A stretch of 64,000 bases of DNA from Clostridiaceae bacterium (GTDB lineage: Bacteria > Bacillota > Clostridia > Lachnospirales > Lachnospiraceae), in contig QXWR01000007.1 of the NCBI GenBank assembly GCA_009911065.1, positions 62,001-126,000 of the forward strand. Direction: 5' to 3'. The translations under genes and the position numbers were made by a program. Positions 7,967-15,530 of the stretch are shown here, one piece after another (positions within the stretch are counted from its first letter, which is position 1; every line of letters begins with the position of its first letter). The notes beneath the pieces were generated by a model, which saw only the letters and a program-made list of their open reading frames with translations, had not been told where the DNA came from and searched no databases.

Positions 7967-9268
7967 TTATCCGGTAATTCTGCGGATTTGCTTCACCGTC
8001 TCTTCATATGTAAAATTCTCCCGGATTCCCTGCTGCAAAAACTGGTTAATATCATTAATCTTGGTAACGGCCTCATCCAATGCTGCATTGGACCCTCGTT
8101 TGTAGGCTCCAATGGAAATCAAGTCTGCATTTTTTTGATACAATCCCAGCAGGTTTCGAAGTTTGGAGGACACATTCCGATGTTCCTCTGACACAATCTC
8201 CACCATCAGACGGGAAATGCTGGCTCCGATGTCAATGGCCGGGAAATGATTTTCATTGGCCAGCTGTCGGCTTAACACAATATGTCCATCTAAAATACCC
8301 CGAACCGTGTCCGCTATCGGCTCGTTGGTATCATCGCCTTCTACCAACACCGTATAAACCCCTGTAATAGAACCTTTGCCAAAATTCCCGCTTCGCTCCA
8401 ACAGCTTGGGAAATTCCGCATAGATAGACGGCGTATAGCCCCTGGCGATGGGAGGTTCGCCAATGGCAAGCCCAATTTCACGCTGTGCCATAGCATAACG
8501 GGTCAGCGAGTCCATCATCAGGAGCACATCATAACCCTGATCTTTAAAGTATTCTGCAATGGTGGTTGCCACCAAAGGACATTTCATTCGTAACATAGCA
8601 GGCTGATCGGATGTCGCCACCACAAGGACAGACCGGGCCATTCCCTCTTCTCCCAAATCCTTCTGGACAAATTCCAGCACCTCGCGGCCACGCTCTCCTA
8701 CCAGGGCAATTACATTAATGTCTGTCTTTACATTTTTTGCAATCATTCCCATTAATGTACTTTTTCCCACACCAGAACCGGCAAAGATTCCAATTCTCTG
8801 TCCCTTCCCTATGGTGTTTAAGCCGTCAATCGCCTTAATGCCAAACTCCAGACGCTCCCGAATGGGAGGACGGTTCAAAGGATTGATATAAGGGCTGTTG
8901 ACCGTATAATGGCGGCTGGGCGGAAACTCTTCCCCTCCGTCAATGGGTTCTCCCATGGCATTAATAATCCGCCCCCTGAGAAAATCTCCCACCGGAACTT
9001 TCAGCCTCCGTCTGGTATTGCGCACAAAGCTCCCGGAAGAAATTCCGGAAGTGGCCTCATAAGTCATAAGCTGAATCTTTCCATCTTTAAAACCCACCAC
9101 TTCAGCCGGCATCTGCCGATTCTGTTCCTCATTGTAGATCATTACGATATCCCCAATGCTGGACCTGCCGCCGGAGGCTTCCATGGACATTCCTACCACA
9201 TTTTCAATTTTTCCAATATGACTGATCGTCTCGGACTTGCTGATCAGCTGAGGTATCTTCTCATACAT
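7967..9268 (-). CDS. fliI: Flagellum-specific ATP synthase FliI
   Basis: FliI is the hexameric ATPase that energises flagellar type III export at the base of the motor. The 433-aa length is normal. Walker A (GIFAGSGVGKSTLMG), the Walker B region (YDVLLMMDSLTRYAMAQREIGLA) and the conserved ERSG segment are intact, with the T3SS ATPase C-terminal domain at the end. AGGAG precedes the ATG at 9268. It lies nine bases after fliH. Confidence 0.97.
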   Translation of the reverse strand: MYEKIPQLISKSETISHIGKIENVVGMSMEASGGRSSIGDIVMIYNEEQNRQMPAEVVGFKDGKIQLMTYEATSGISSGSFVRNTRRRLKVPVGDFLRGRIINAMGEPIDGGEEFPPSRHYTVNSPYINPLNRPPIRERLEFGIKAIDGLNTIGKGQRIGIFAGSGVGKSTLMGMIAKNVKTDINVIALVGERGREVLEFVQKDLGEEGMARSVLVVATSDQPAMLRMKCPLVATTIAEYFKDQGYDVLLMMDSLTRYAMAQREIGLAIGEPPIARGYTPSIYAEFPKLLERSGNFGKGSITGVYTVLVEGDDTNEPIADTVRGILDGHIVLSRQLANENHFPAIDIGASISRLMVEIVSEEHRNVSSKLRNLLGLYQKNADLISIGAYKRGSNAALDEAVTKINDINQFLQQGIRENFTYEETVKQIRRITG

Positions 9269-9277
9269 ATGCGGCTC

Positions 9278-10192
9278 CTATACTCTTACATTCTCCAGGA
9301 TATCCTTAATGTTCTCGATTTGTGTATTTACACTTACATCTACAATCTCTTCTGGCATCTCAATAATGCAGTTCCCCTGCTCTTCCTTGTCCATAACAAT
9401 AAATTTTATATTATCCGACAAATGAGACAGCTCATCTAAAATGTCTGCATCCGACTCCATCATCATATCATAATCGCATTTATCAATGTAGATCTTCACC
9501 CATGCGGTTTTTTTCAGCTTTTCCGTGGCAGAAACAATCATTTTCTTTATCACTTCTCCGCTGGACTTTAAGCTGATGTGAATCACCTTTTCTCCAATGG
9601 CAATCGCACAATCCTTTAATTCTTCCAGATAGGTTTTCAGGCAGTTTTCCTTGGCTATGTCTACAGAGCGCAATGCCTGACGCATATCTTCTTTCAGGGC
9701 AGCAAGGGTTTCCTGCAGTTCCCTGTGGCACTCTGCCTCTCCTTTGTGTCTGCCATCCTGATAACCTTCCTCATATCCTTCCCGCAGTCCTATCTGACGG
9801 GCCTCTTCTTTTTCCTGTGCCGCCAAAGTTTCCGCTTCTTCCAAGATTCGTTTGGCGGATTCTCTTGCCTCTTCCAGAATCTGTTCCCGTTCTTCCTGGA
9901 TTTTCCGAAGAGCTTCCGCCTCCATAGCTTGTTCCCGCTCTTCCGGATCTTGGGATTCTTTTGGATTGATATTCTTTTTCTTTTTTGGCTCTAAAGGTTC
10001 CGGCTCAATGGGAGCAATAAAATGAAAATCCCCTTTTCGCTCTCCTTCTTTATTATAGAGAGGAAAGGTAGGGCGGATTTGGCCGCCCTCTTCTTTTATA
10101 GTGTATTCTCTGGGAGGAGTGTAGGTTTCCACCTGATAGGTTCCGGATTCATCCGGACGTTTGAGGATTCGACTAGGCAATGATGTCGTCAT
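9278..10192 (-). CDS. fliH: Flagellar assembly protein FliH
   Basis: FliH is the peripheral stalk that ties FliI to the C-ring. The 304-aa product has a basic/acidic linker, a long coiled coil (EQAMEAEALRKIQEEREQILEEARESAKRILEEAE) with the GLREGYEEGYQDGRHKG glycine-spaced segment typical of FliH, and the C-terminal YscL/FliH domain (ALRSVDIAKENCLKTYLEELKDCAIAIGEKVI). The start overlaps the fliG end by 20 bp. Confidence 0.92.
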   Translation of the reverse strand: MTTSLPSRILKRPDESGTYQVETYTPPREYTIKEEGGQIRPTFPLYNKEGERKGDFHFIAPIEPEPLEPKKKKNINPKESQDPEEREQAMEAEALRKIQEEREQILEEARESAKRILEEAETLAAQEKEEARQIGLREGYEEGYQDGRHKGEAECHRELQETLAALKEDMRQALRSVDIAKENCLKTYLEELKDCAIAIGEKVIHISLKSSGEVIKKMIVSATEKLKKTAWVKIYIDKCDYDMMMESDADILDELSHLSDNIKFIVMDKEEQGNCIIEMPEEIVDVSVNTQIENIKDILENVRV

Positions 10193-11243
10193 TGTCTCCT
10201 CCCTTCTTGATGATCACCTCACCCTGCTCCTCCAGGTTCCGGATAATATTTACAATACGCTGCTGCGCTTCTTCTACGTCTTTCAGCCTTACGTTGGTTG
10301 TGATCTCCAAATCGCCCCGAACCGTATCTCCCATACGTTTGGACATGTTTTTGAAGAAAATTTCCTTCATCTCCTCTGTAGCATTCTTTAAGGCAAACAC
10401 AATATCTTTGGCATCGCAGTCCCGGACAAAACGCTGTACGGAACGGTCGTCCATATCCAGAATATTTTCGAAAATGAACATTTTGTCCCGAATGCTTTGA
10501 GCTAGTTCGGGATCTCGTTTTCCCAGCTCTTCAAAGATTTTCCGCTCGCTGCTACGGTCTACATGGTTCATCATGTCAGCTACATAATCCACACCGCCCA
10601 GGCTCATATTGTCTTCGCTGGTAATGATGGTTGCGAACTTCCGTTTCATCTCTTCTTCTACAATAGCGATGGCTTCCGGGGATACCCGGTCCATCTTGGC
10701 CATACTTTCCACTGTCTGAATCCGCTTCTCATCCGGCAGTTCCTCCAGAATCTGAGCCGCCTGCATAGAATCCATGTAGGCCAGAATCAGAGCGATTACC
10801 TGAGGACGCTCATTCTGAAGCAGGGAAAACAATGCTTTGGGATCTCCCTTGGTAAAGAAATTGAACGGTTTGGACTGAAGGGTCTTTGAAACCTTTTCCA
10901 AAAGATTCCGGGCCGTGGATTCTCCAAACGCCTTTTCCAGTACGTTTCTGGCATAATCCAAACCGCCGTCGGTCATCATCTTGTGAGTCAGGCAAAGCTT
11001 ATAAAATTCATCCAGCACAACTTCCACCTGGGAGTTGTCTGTCTTGCCCAACTTTGCCACCTCATAAGTAAGGTCTTCAATGTCCTGTTCGTTCAAATAT
11101 TTGTAAATCTGAGAAGCCCGGTCAGCTCCCAAAGTTACTACCACCACTGCAGCTTTGCTCCGGGCATCGGTAATGGGTTCCCCATCTGGTTTGCCAAGGC
11201 CGCTGTCTGCTGCCCCCATCAGGCTTTCTTCTATTGCTGCCAT
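10173..11243 (-). CDS. fliG: Flagellar motor switch protein FliG
   Basis: FliG is the rotor protein that contacts MotA and links the MS ring to the C ring. The product has N, middle and C domains: SKAAVVVVTLGADRASQIYKYL, then EERPQVIALILAYM-like middle sequence (NERPQVIALILAYMDSMQAAQIL), then the torque helix region (FVRDCDAKDIVFALKNATEEMKEIFFKNMSKR). The ATG at 11243 is preferred because the upstream ATG at 11255 abuts the AGGAGG with no spacer. Length is 356 aa from that start. Confidence 0.96.
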   Translation of the reverse strand: MAAIEESLMGAADSGLGKPDGEPITDARSKAAVVVVTLGADRASQIYKYLNEQDIEDLTYEVAKLGKTDNSQVEVVLDEFYKLCLTHKMMTDGGLDYARNVLEKAFGESTARNLLEKVSKTLQSKPFNFFTKGDPKALFSLLQNERPQVIALILAYMDSMQAAQILEELPDEKRIQTVESMAKMDRVSPEAIAIVEEEMKRKFATIITSEDNMSLGGVDYVADMMNHVDRSSERKIFEELGKRDPELAQSIRDKMFIFENILDMDDRSVQRFVRDCDAKDIVFALKNATEEMKEIFFKNMSKRMGDTVRGDLEITTNVRLKDVEEAQQRIVNIIRNLEEQGEVIIKKGGDNDDIIA

Positions 11244-11276
11244 CGCTGCTATCATCCTCCTATTATTCTGGCCGGA

Positions 11277-13055
11277 TTACTGCTTCCGGCCTCCGTGCTT
11301 TTTCTTTCCGGTGCCTCCGTCATCTTCACCACGCAGCCAGGTTTGCACCAGCTTCGCAGCGATCTGCGGGTTCTGATCTACAAATTCGGAGATATTCTGT
11401 TTCAGACGCAGGCTGCGCTGCATTTTAAGATTAAGAATCTCCTCATTCTTGGCAAATTCATCTTCTTCCTCTTCTTCAGGCGCTCTATGTATCCTTGCCT
11501 CTCCGTCTCCGTCATCCAAAGGCAGGCCATCCTCTCCAAGAGGCAGACCGTCTTCCCCGAGAGGCTGTTCGCCCAGCATCAGGTCGTCTCCGGTAAGAAC
11601 TGCATTTTTCTTCTTCCGCATTGCCCGCAGAAGCAGCAGCAAAAGCAGTAAAAGCAGAAGCAAAAATCCAGCGCCGATAGCAATGAGAATCGGAAGGGGA
11701 ACTGCTGCTCTTAGACGCGCCCAAAAGCTTAGCACTTCTTCGTCGTCACCTGGTTTCTTTTCCCCACCAATATCAATTGGAGGTTTCTCTTCTCCTTGTT
11801 TTCCTGCATACCGCACAATGGTAATCTTCTGATCAATCTGATCTACCGGAATACCAGAGGAGTTAGCGACCAGCCGAAGCAGACTTTCCTGTTCAACCGT
11901 ATTATCCTCTGTAATGATCACAACGCCAATGGACGTATCCTCCAGCACGCCAGGATCGATCTGTCTTTGCTCCTTTAACATATTGTAGAGCCACAGCCGG
12001 GAGGAGGAGTTGTTCTCGTAACTATCCGTTCCCTGACCGGCGCCATTGTCATTGGTATACCGGGGAATATCAGCATTGGCGTCCGCTCCCACCAGACCCC
12101 CTGCCCCCGGATTGGTGGACAAGGAATTTTCATCGGTCAGATCTTCTTTTTGAAGAAGTCCGGTCTTATCCTCCTCGTCAATCTTATCCGGCGTTGTATA
12201 CTGGGTGCTCTCCTGAATCAAACGCTCCATGTTCAGTCTTCCCTTTACAGAGACAGCTACATTTCCTTCTCCATAAAGCTGTTCCAAAACGCGTCTCACA
12301 TTGAGAGCAATATTATTTTCTACCATACTGGTCAGATTGGTAATATCCGTAGCTCCGCCTATAGCGCTGTCCCCGTCTGTCCCCACTTCCATCATGGTAG
12401 AGGCGTCATATACCGCAGTCCGGGTCACATTCAAACCGCGGACCGCATGAGCGATCAGACCCTTCACTGCCTGAGCCTTCTCGGAGGTGAGCGGATATCC
12501 ATTCTTCATTGTCACCACTACGGAAGCAGAAGCATCCTGCTCATACTCATCGGCTGTATCCAAAACATAACGCCGCTCTCCGGCCAGAGCAATGGTCACT
12601 TTCGCATCCTGCACCCCGTCAAAAAGCCGAATCTGCGCTCCCAAACGATCTTGCAGTTCATATAAAGTCACCTGCTTTTTGTCTGTCTCCGTACTCATCA
12701 GACCTGTATTATTCAAATACATGTTGTATGTAAATCCGCTTTTGGGATATCCTTGGCTTAGCAGATTTGCTCTGGTCTGGTCCGCCGTAGCAGCCGGAAC
12801 ATGTATAGATCCGTCGTTATCTTCATATTGGTAATCGATATCCTGCTCCTGCAAAAGGCTGACTACCTGTTGCGCCTCTTCCTGATTCAGCCCTGTAAAC
12901 AGAAGGCTGTAATCCGTTTCCTTCCCCATATTCAGCGCAATTATCGCAATCAAAGCAATCACGGCTGTTCCCCCCGCAATTGCTTTGATAAGGTTTCGGG
13001 TTTTCTGTGGCAGGTTCTGCCAGCTTTCTTTCAAATTCTGCACGTCTTTATCCAA
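11277..13055 (-). CDS. fliF: Flagellar MS-ring protein FliF
   Basis: FliF forms the membrane ring on which the basal body is built. The 592-aa product has an N-terminal membrane segment (about 24-45), the YscJ-type ring-building motif region (TDYSLLFTGLNQEEAQQVVSLLQ), a periplasmic domain, and a second membrane helix (LPILIAIGAGFLLLLLLLLLLLL) near 460. The C-terminal tail binds FliG. That tail contains an acidic GEDGLPL repeat. The start is uncertain: 13055 is a TTG directly on the ribosome site, and a GTG at 13043 has better spacing. Confidence 0.95.
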   Translation of the reverse strand: MDKDVQNLKESWQNLPQKTRNLIKAIAGGTAVIALIAIIALNMGKETDYSLLFTGLNQEEAQQVVSLLQEQDIDYQYEDNDGSIHVPAATADQTRANLLSQGYPKSGFTYNMYLNNTGLMSTETDKKQVTLYELQDRLGAQIRLFDGVQDAKVTIALAGERRYVLDTADEYEQDASASVVVTMKNGYPLTSEKAQAVKGLIAHAVRGLNVTRTAVYDASTMMEVGTDGDSAIGGATDITNLTSMVENNIALNVRRVLEQLYGEGNVAVSVKGRLNMERLIQESTQYTTPDKIDEEDKTGLLQKEDLTDENSLSTNPGAGGLVGADANADIPRYTNDNGAGQGTDSYENNSSSRLWLYNMLKEQRQIDPGVLEDTSIGVVIITEDNTVEQESLLRLVANSSGIPVDQIDQKITIVRYAGKQGEEKPPIDIGGEKKPGDDEEVLSFWARLRAAVPLPILIAIGAGFLLLLLLLLLLLLRAMRKKKNAVLTGDDLMLGEQPLGEDGLPLGEDGLPLDDGDGEARIHRAPEEEEEDEFAKNEEILNLKMQRSLRLKQNISEFVDQNPQIAAKLVQTWLRGEDDGGTGKKKHGGRKQ

Positions 13056-13103
13056 CCTTTGTTATATTTAGTAGTAAGATTAACCATTCACAGATCCTGA
13101 ATA

Positions 13104-13427
13104 CTAAACACTGATCTTGATGAGTTCATTGTAAGATTCGATAGTTTTGTTGCGCAGGGTAATCAACACGTCAACAGCAAGCCCCGCTTTTGCCTCTGCT
13201 ATAGGGAGGGTGTGGGCGTCGTCCAGCTGCCCGGTGGCCAGAAGATACTGCTTATGCTCCACATCTGCCTGGGTCTCCTTCACCTGATTTACCGTGTTCT
13301 TAAAAATATCTTTAAACAAAGATGCCTCCGCATTGATTGTGGGCGCATTCTGAGTCTGATTCAAATCCCCATTCATACCAATCGAACCCCATGGAGTCAT
13401 AGGGACAATAAATGCTGCTCCTTCCAT
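13104..13427 (-). CDS. fliE: Flagellar hook-basal body protein FliE
   Basis: FliE joins the MS ring to the rod. The 107-aa product carries the family C-terminus (GQLDDAHTLPIAEAKAGLAVDVLITLRNKTIESYNELIKI) and a helical N-terminal half (SLFKDIFKNTVNQVKETQ). A GGGAGG site precedes the ATG. It follows flgB by 18 bp; flgC, normally between them, is missing. Confidence 0.93.
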   Translation of the reverse strand: MEGAAFIVPMTPWGSIGMNGDLNQTQNAPTINAEASLFKDIFKNTVNQVKETQADVEHKQYLLATGQLDDAHTLPIAEAKAGLAVDVLITLRNKTIESYNELIKISV

Positions 13428-13445
13428 AATTTCCTCCCTTATTCT

Positions 13446-13838
13446 TTAAAAGCTTCTCGCCGCACTTTTCAAACGGTTAATGTCATTGTTCATGGAATTA
13501 AGTATGTACTGATACTGGTAGGCAGTACGAACCACTTCAACTTGCTCCTGATCCGTATCCACGTTGTTGCCGTCCAGTCTGCTGGATTCTGACCAGGTCG
13601 TATTCAGTCGGGCTTTAGACGCCTCGATAGCATTCGTTACCGCCCGCTTAGGAGCCACCTTTCTCTCACTTGCCGACGACAGCCGCCGGCTCATCTCCTC
13701 CTCAAAGGTTATGTACTGGGACTTAAATCCTGGTGTGTCTACATTGGCCAGATTGTTCAGAGAAACTGACTGTCTTGCCCACAGATAATCCAGGACTTTT
13801 TCCGAAAGTGCAATACCATTGCCATAAAATCCTTCCAT
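13446..13838 (-). CDS. flgB: Flagellar basal-body rod protein FlgB
   Basis: FlgB is a proximal rod subunit. The 130-aa product starts MEGFYGNGIALSEKVLDYLWAR and has the rod signature SLNNLANVDTPGFKSQYITFEEEM and the C-terminal helix YQYILNSMNNDINRLKSAARSF. The ATG at 13838 fits the family length and has GGGAGG close upstream. Longer in-frame starts would add a 29-aa extension not seen in FlgB. It is the first gene of the operon, about 280 nt downstream of the predicted transcription start. Confidence 0.92.
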   Translation of the reverse strand: MEGFYGNGIALSEKVLDYLWARQSVSLNNLANVDTPGFKSQYITFEEEMSRRLSSASERKVAPKRAVTNAIEASKARLNTTWSESSRLDGNNVDTDQEQVEVVRTAYQYQYILNSMNNDINRLKSAARSF

Positions 13839-14116
13839 ACTCCTCCCATGCCTCCTTAATATTTCTTTTTCTATTCTCCATGATGAATGGATAATTTTCA
13901 ATAGTAACTTATTTCCATAGGCCAAAACCCCAGGACCACATAGTCAAATACCCCGCTGCAAGCAACGGGGTATCAAATCAGCAGCGCAGCAGACTGCGGG
14001 GTATTTGACCCTCGCGGCATTCACCAAATGCCCGTGCAAGTACAGCTCTTTGCTCATTGCTCGCGGAAATAAAGAGGAGGTTTCTCTTAAAAACCTAAAA
14101 CCATCCTCTAACATGG
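13839..14116 (-). promoter_or_regulatory. Long structured leader of the flagellar operon
   Basis: The predicted transcript has about 280 nt before flgB. It begins with a hairpin at 14074-14110 (AGAGG..GGTTT paired with AAACC..CCTCT), then contains a 63-nt module repeated elsewhere (14008-14070), then two competing hairpins. A 13-bp inverted repeat (13944-13956 with 13996-14008) excludes a smaller hairpin formed by ATACCCCG at 13948 and CGGGGTAT at 13966-13973. No known riboswitch core was recognised. The mutually exclusive pairing suggests a switch or attenuator, but an inserted palindromic repeat is equally possible. Confidence 0.5.
14008..14070 (-). repeat. 63-bp interspersed palindromic module, copy 1
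   Basis: It has the same length and the same conserved ends as the stretch at 48338-48400: CCTCGCGGCATT, CCAAATGCC and GCTCATTGCTCGCGGAAAT are shared, while about 18 central bases differ. Internal GGCATT/AATGCC can pair. It resembles a mobile palindromic intergenic element or a small structured RNA. Confidence 0.65.
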
Positions 14117-14121
14117 TATAT

Positions 14122-14150
14122 ATTATGCCCTAATATTTTTTCGCTGTCAA
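14122..14150 (-). promoter_or_regulatory. Sigma-A promoter of the flagellar operon
   Basis: On the minus strand TTGACA (14150-14145), a 17-bp spacer and CATAAT (14127-14122). This predicts a start near 14116. Between this promoter and the terminator at 14427 (14151-14426) the sequence is AT-rich with nothing I can assign. Confidence 0.75.
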
Positions 14151-14426
14151 GATTTTTATGAGAATATTTATGCTTTCTATATTGTACACAAAACTCCATA
14201 TTCCATTTTACCATCTGTTCGTATCTTCTTTCTATCCAATTTATGCGGTCTTATCCCTTGAAAGTCGAATTACATATTTTCCTGGAATTATATGTCTATC
14301 TTCCCGTTTTTTCGTTTTCCTGCCACCTTTCCTGCAGCCATCTGTTCTCATCTTAATAATAAAAAAGTATATCACAGTTTATTACTTTTGAATACCTTTG
14401 TTATTCATTTGTCTCATCAATCGAGC

Positions 14427-14456
14427 AAAAAAATCCGGCAGAGTATACTCTGCCGG
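14427..14456 (-). terminator. Rho-independent terminator after the FliD-like gene
   Basis: A perfect 22-bp palindrome (14435-14456, arms CCGGCAGAGTA) is followed on the minus strand by ATTTTTTT. It insulates the FliD-like gene from the flagellar operon promoter downstream. Confidence 0.85.
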
Positions 14457-14509
14457 AAAATCGCCCTTCTTTGCAGCTATCTCTGCCGACTCCTCCACGC
14501 GCACTCCTT

Positions 14510-15418
14510 TTAAACCAAGATATTCAACATGGACACAGCATAATAATTGCTCAGATTATAAGGGCTGCTCTTTGCAAAAAGGGCAAACTGTCTGAAAGAA
14601 TCAGACATCATCGATTTGGATGCAGATGCAGATGCGCTGACAGAACTACTGCTGCTGGAACTGCTGCTGTTGGATGTATCGCTGGAAGAGGTCTGTGTAT
14701 CCATAATATCATCCACTGACATATCCAAAATAGAAGTTGCCTTGTCGCCTGCCCGCTCAGCCATACCAAACTGTCCGCCCAATAGATCTTTTACCAGATT
14801 CGGATCTTTTTCCAGTGCTTCTCTGAACTTATCCTCATCCATCTTCAGATTACCTTTGGTATCAACACTGATTCCAATCTTGGCCAAAGCCTTATCCGAT
14901 GGAATGGTCCGCTTCAAACCTGCCAGCTGGAACGCAACGGTGGCACTGTGACCAACGTTTTTAGACAAATAAGAAATGGTTCCGTTAAGCTGGTTGATAA
15001 AATCTTTTGTGGCATCCACCACAGCATTTGCTGCATCGTCCAGTTCTTTGTTGGTGATGGTCCCGTCATCTCCAACAATTTGTGTCTTCGACGCCTCTGC
15101 AAGAGCAGCTTCGTACTTACTGAACACATTATCTTTCTTGCTGGTCTGCAATTTTGCAGCAGACGCCTCCAAATCTTCCAGCCGCGTCTGATACTCGATC
15201 AGAAATGCGGATGTACTGGAAGTGGCTTTCGTGGTGGTAGTGCTGCTGGAAGAACTGCTGCTGGAAGAACTGTTCGTCTTGGAATCCAGATCTTCTTTTA
15301 ATTTATCTGCATCTGCAGACGCTTTGTCATACCAGCTAGAGCTGTTGATTCCGGAATTTTGATAACTTCCATACCCATAGCCATAACCATAACTGGATGA
15401 AATTCCGTTTACTCCCAT
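14510..15418 (-). CDS. FliD-like flagellar protein with serine-rich linkers
   Basis: The 302-aa product starts with a Tyr/Gly segment (YGYGYGYGSYQ) and has two long serine tracts (about 46-56 and 250-262). Between them lies a helical region ending in ALAKIGISVDTKGNLKMDEDKFREALEKDPNLVKDLLGG, which matches the C-terminal pattern of filament cap protein FliD. The hypervariable FliD middle is absent, so it may be a reduced cap or an accessory secreted flagellar protein. A GCCGATAT box upstream suggests control by the flagellar sigma factor. Confidence 0.6.
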   Translation of the reverse strand: MGVNGISSSYGYGYGYGSYQNSGINSSSWYDKASADADKLKEDLDSKTNSSSSSSSSSSTTTTKATSSTSAFLIEYQTRLEDLEASAAKLQTSKKDNVFSKYEAALAEASKTQIVGDDGTITNKELDDAANAVVDATKDFINQLNGTISYLSKNVGHSATVAFQLAGLKRTIPSDKALAKIGISVDTKGNLKMDEDKFREALEKDPNLVKDLLGGQFGMAERAGDKATSILDMSVDDIMDTQTSSSDTSNSSSSSSSSSVSASASASKSMMSDSFRQFALFAKSSPYNLSNYYAVSMLNILV

Positions 15419-15464
15419 AATGTTTCTCCTTTCCGGTATATAAATACCTTATTTTACAATATAT

Positions 15465-15472
15465 ATATCGGC
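15465..15472 (-). promoter_or_regulatory. Putative sigma-D (FliA-type) -10 element
   Basis: GCCGATAT on the minus strand is an exact match to the sigma-D -10 consensus, 46 bp before the FliD-like start. A clear TAAA at the right -35 distance is not present, so the call is tentative. Confidence 0.5.
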
Positions 15473-15530
15473 TTTTTTGATTGGAAACATAAGGAAATCC
15501 CTTTATGTCCAAGACACAATTTCACTTATG

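Noticed and set aside
13944..14008. Known riboswitch (c-di-GMP class) in the flagellar leader
   Set aside because: The conserved GEMM core and tetraloop-receptor sequences were not found.
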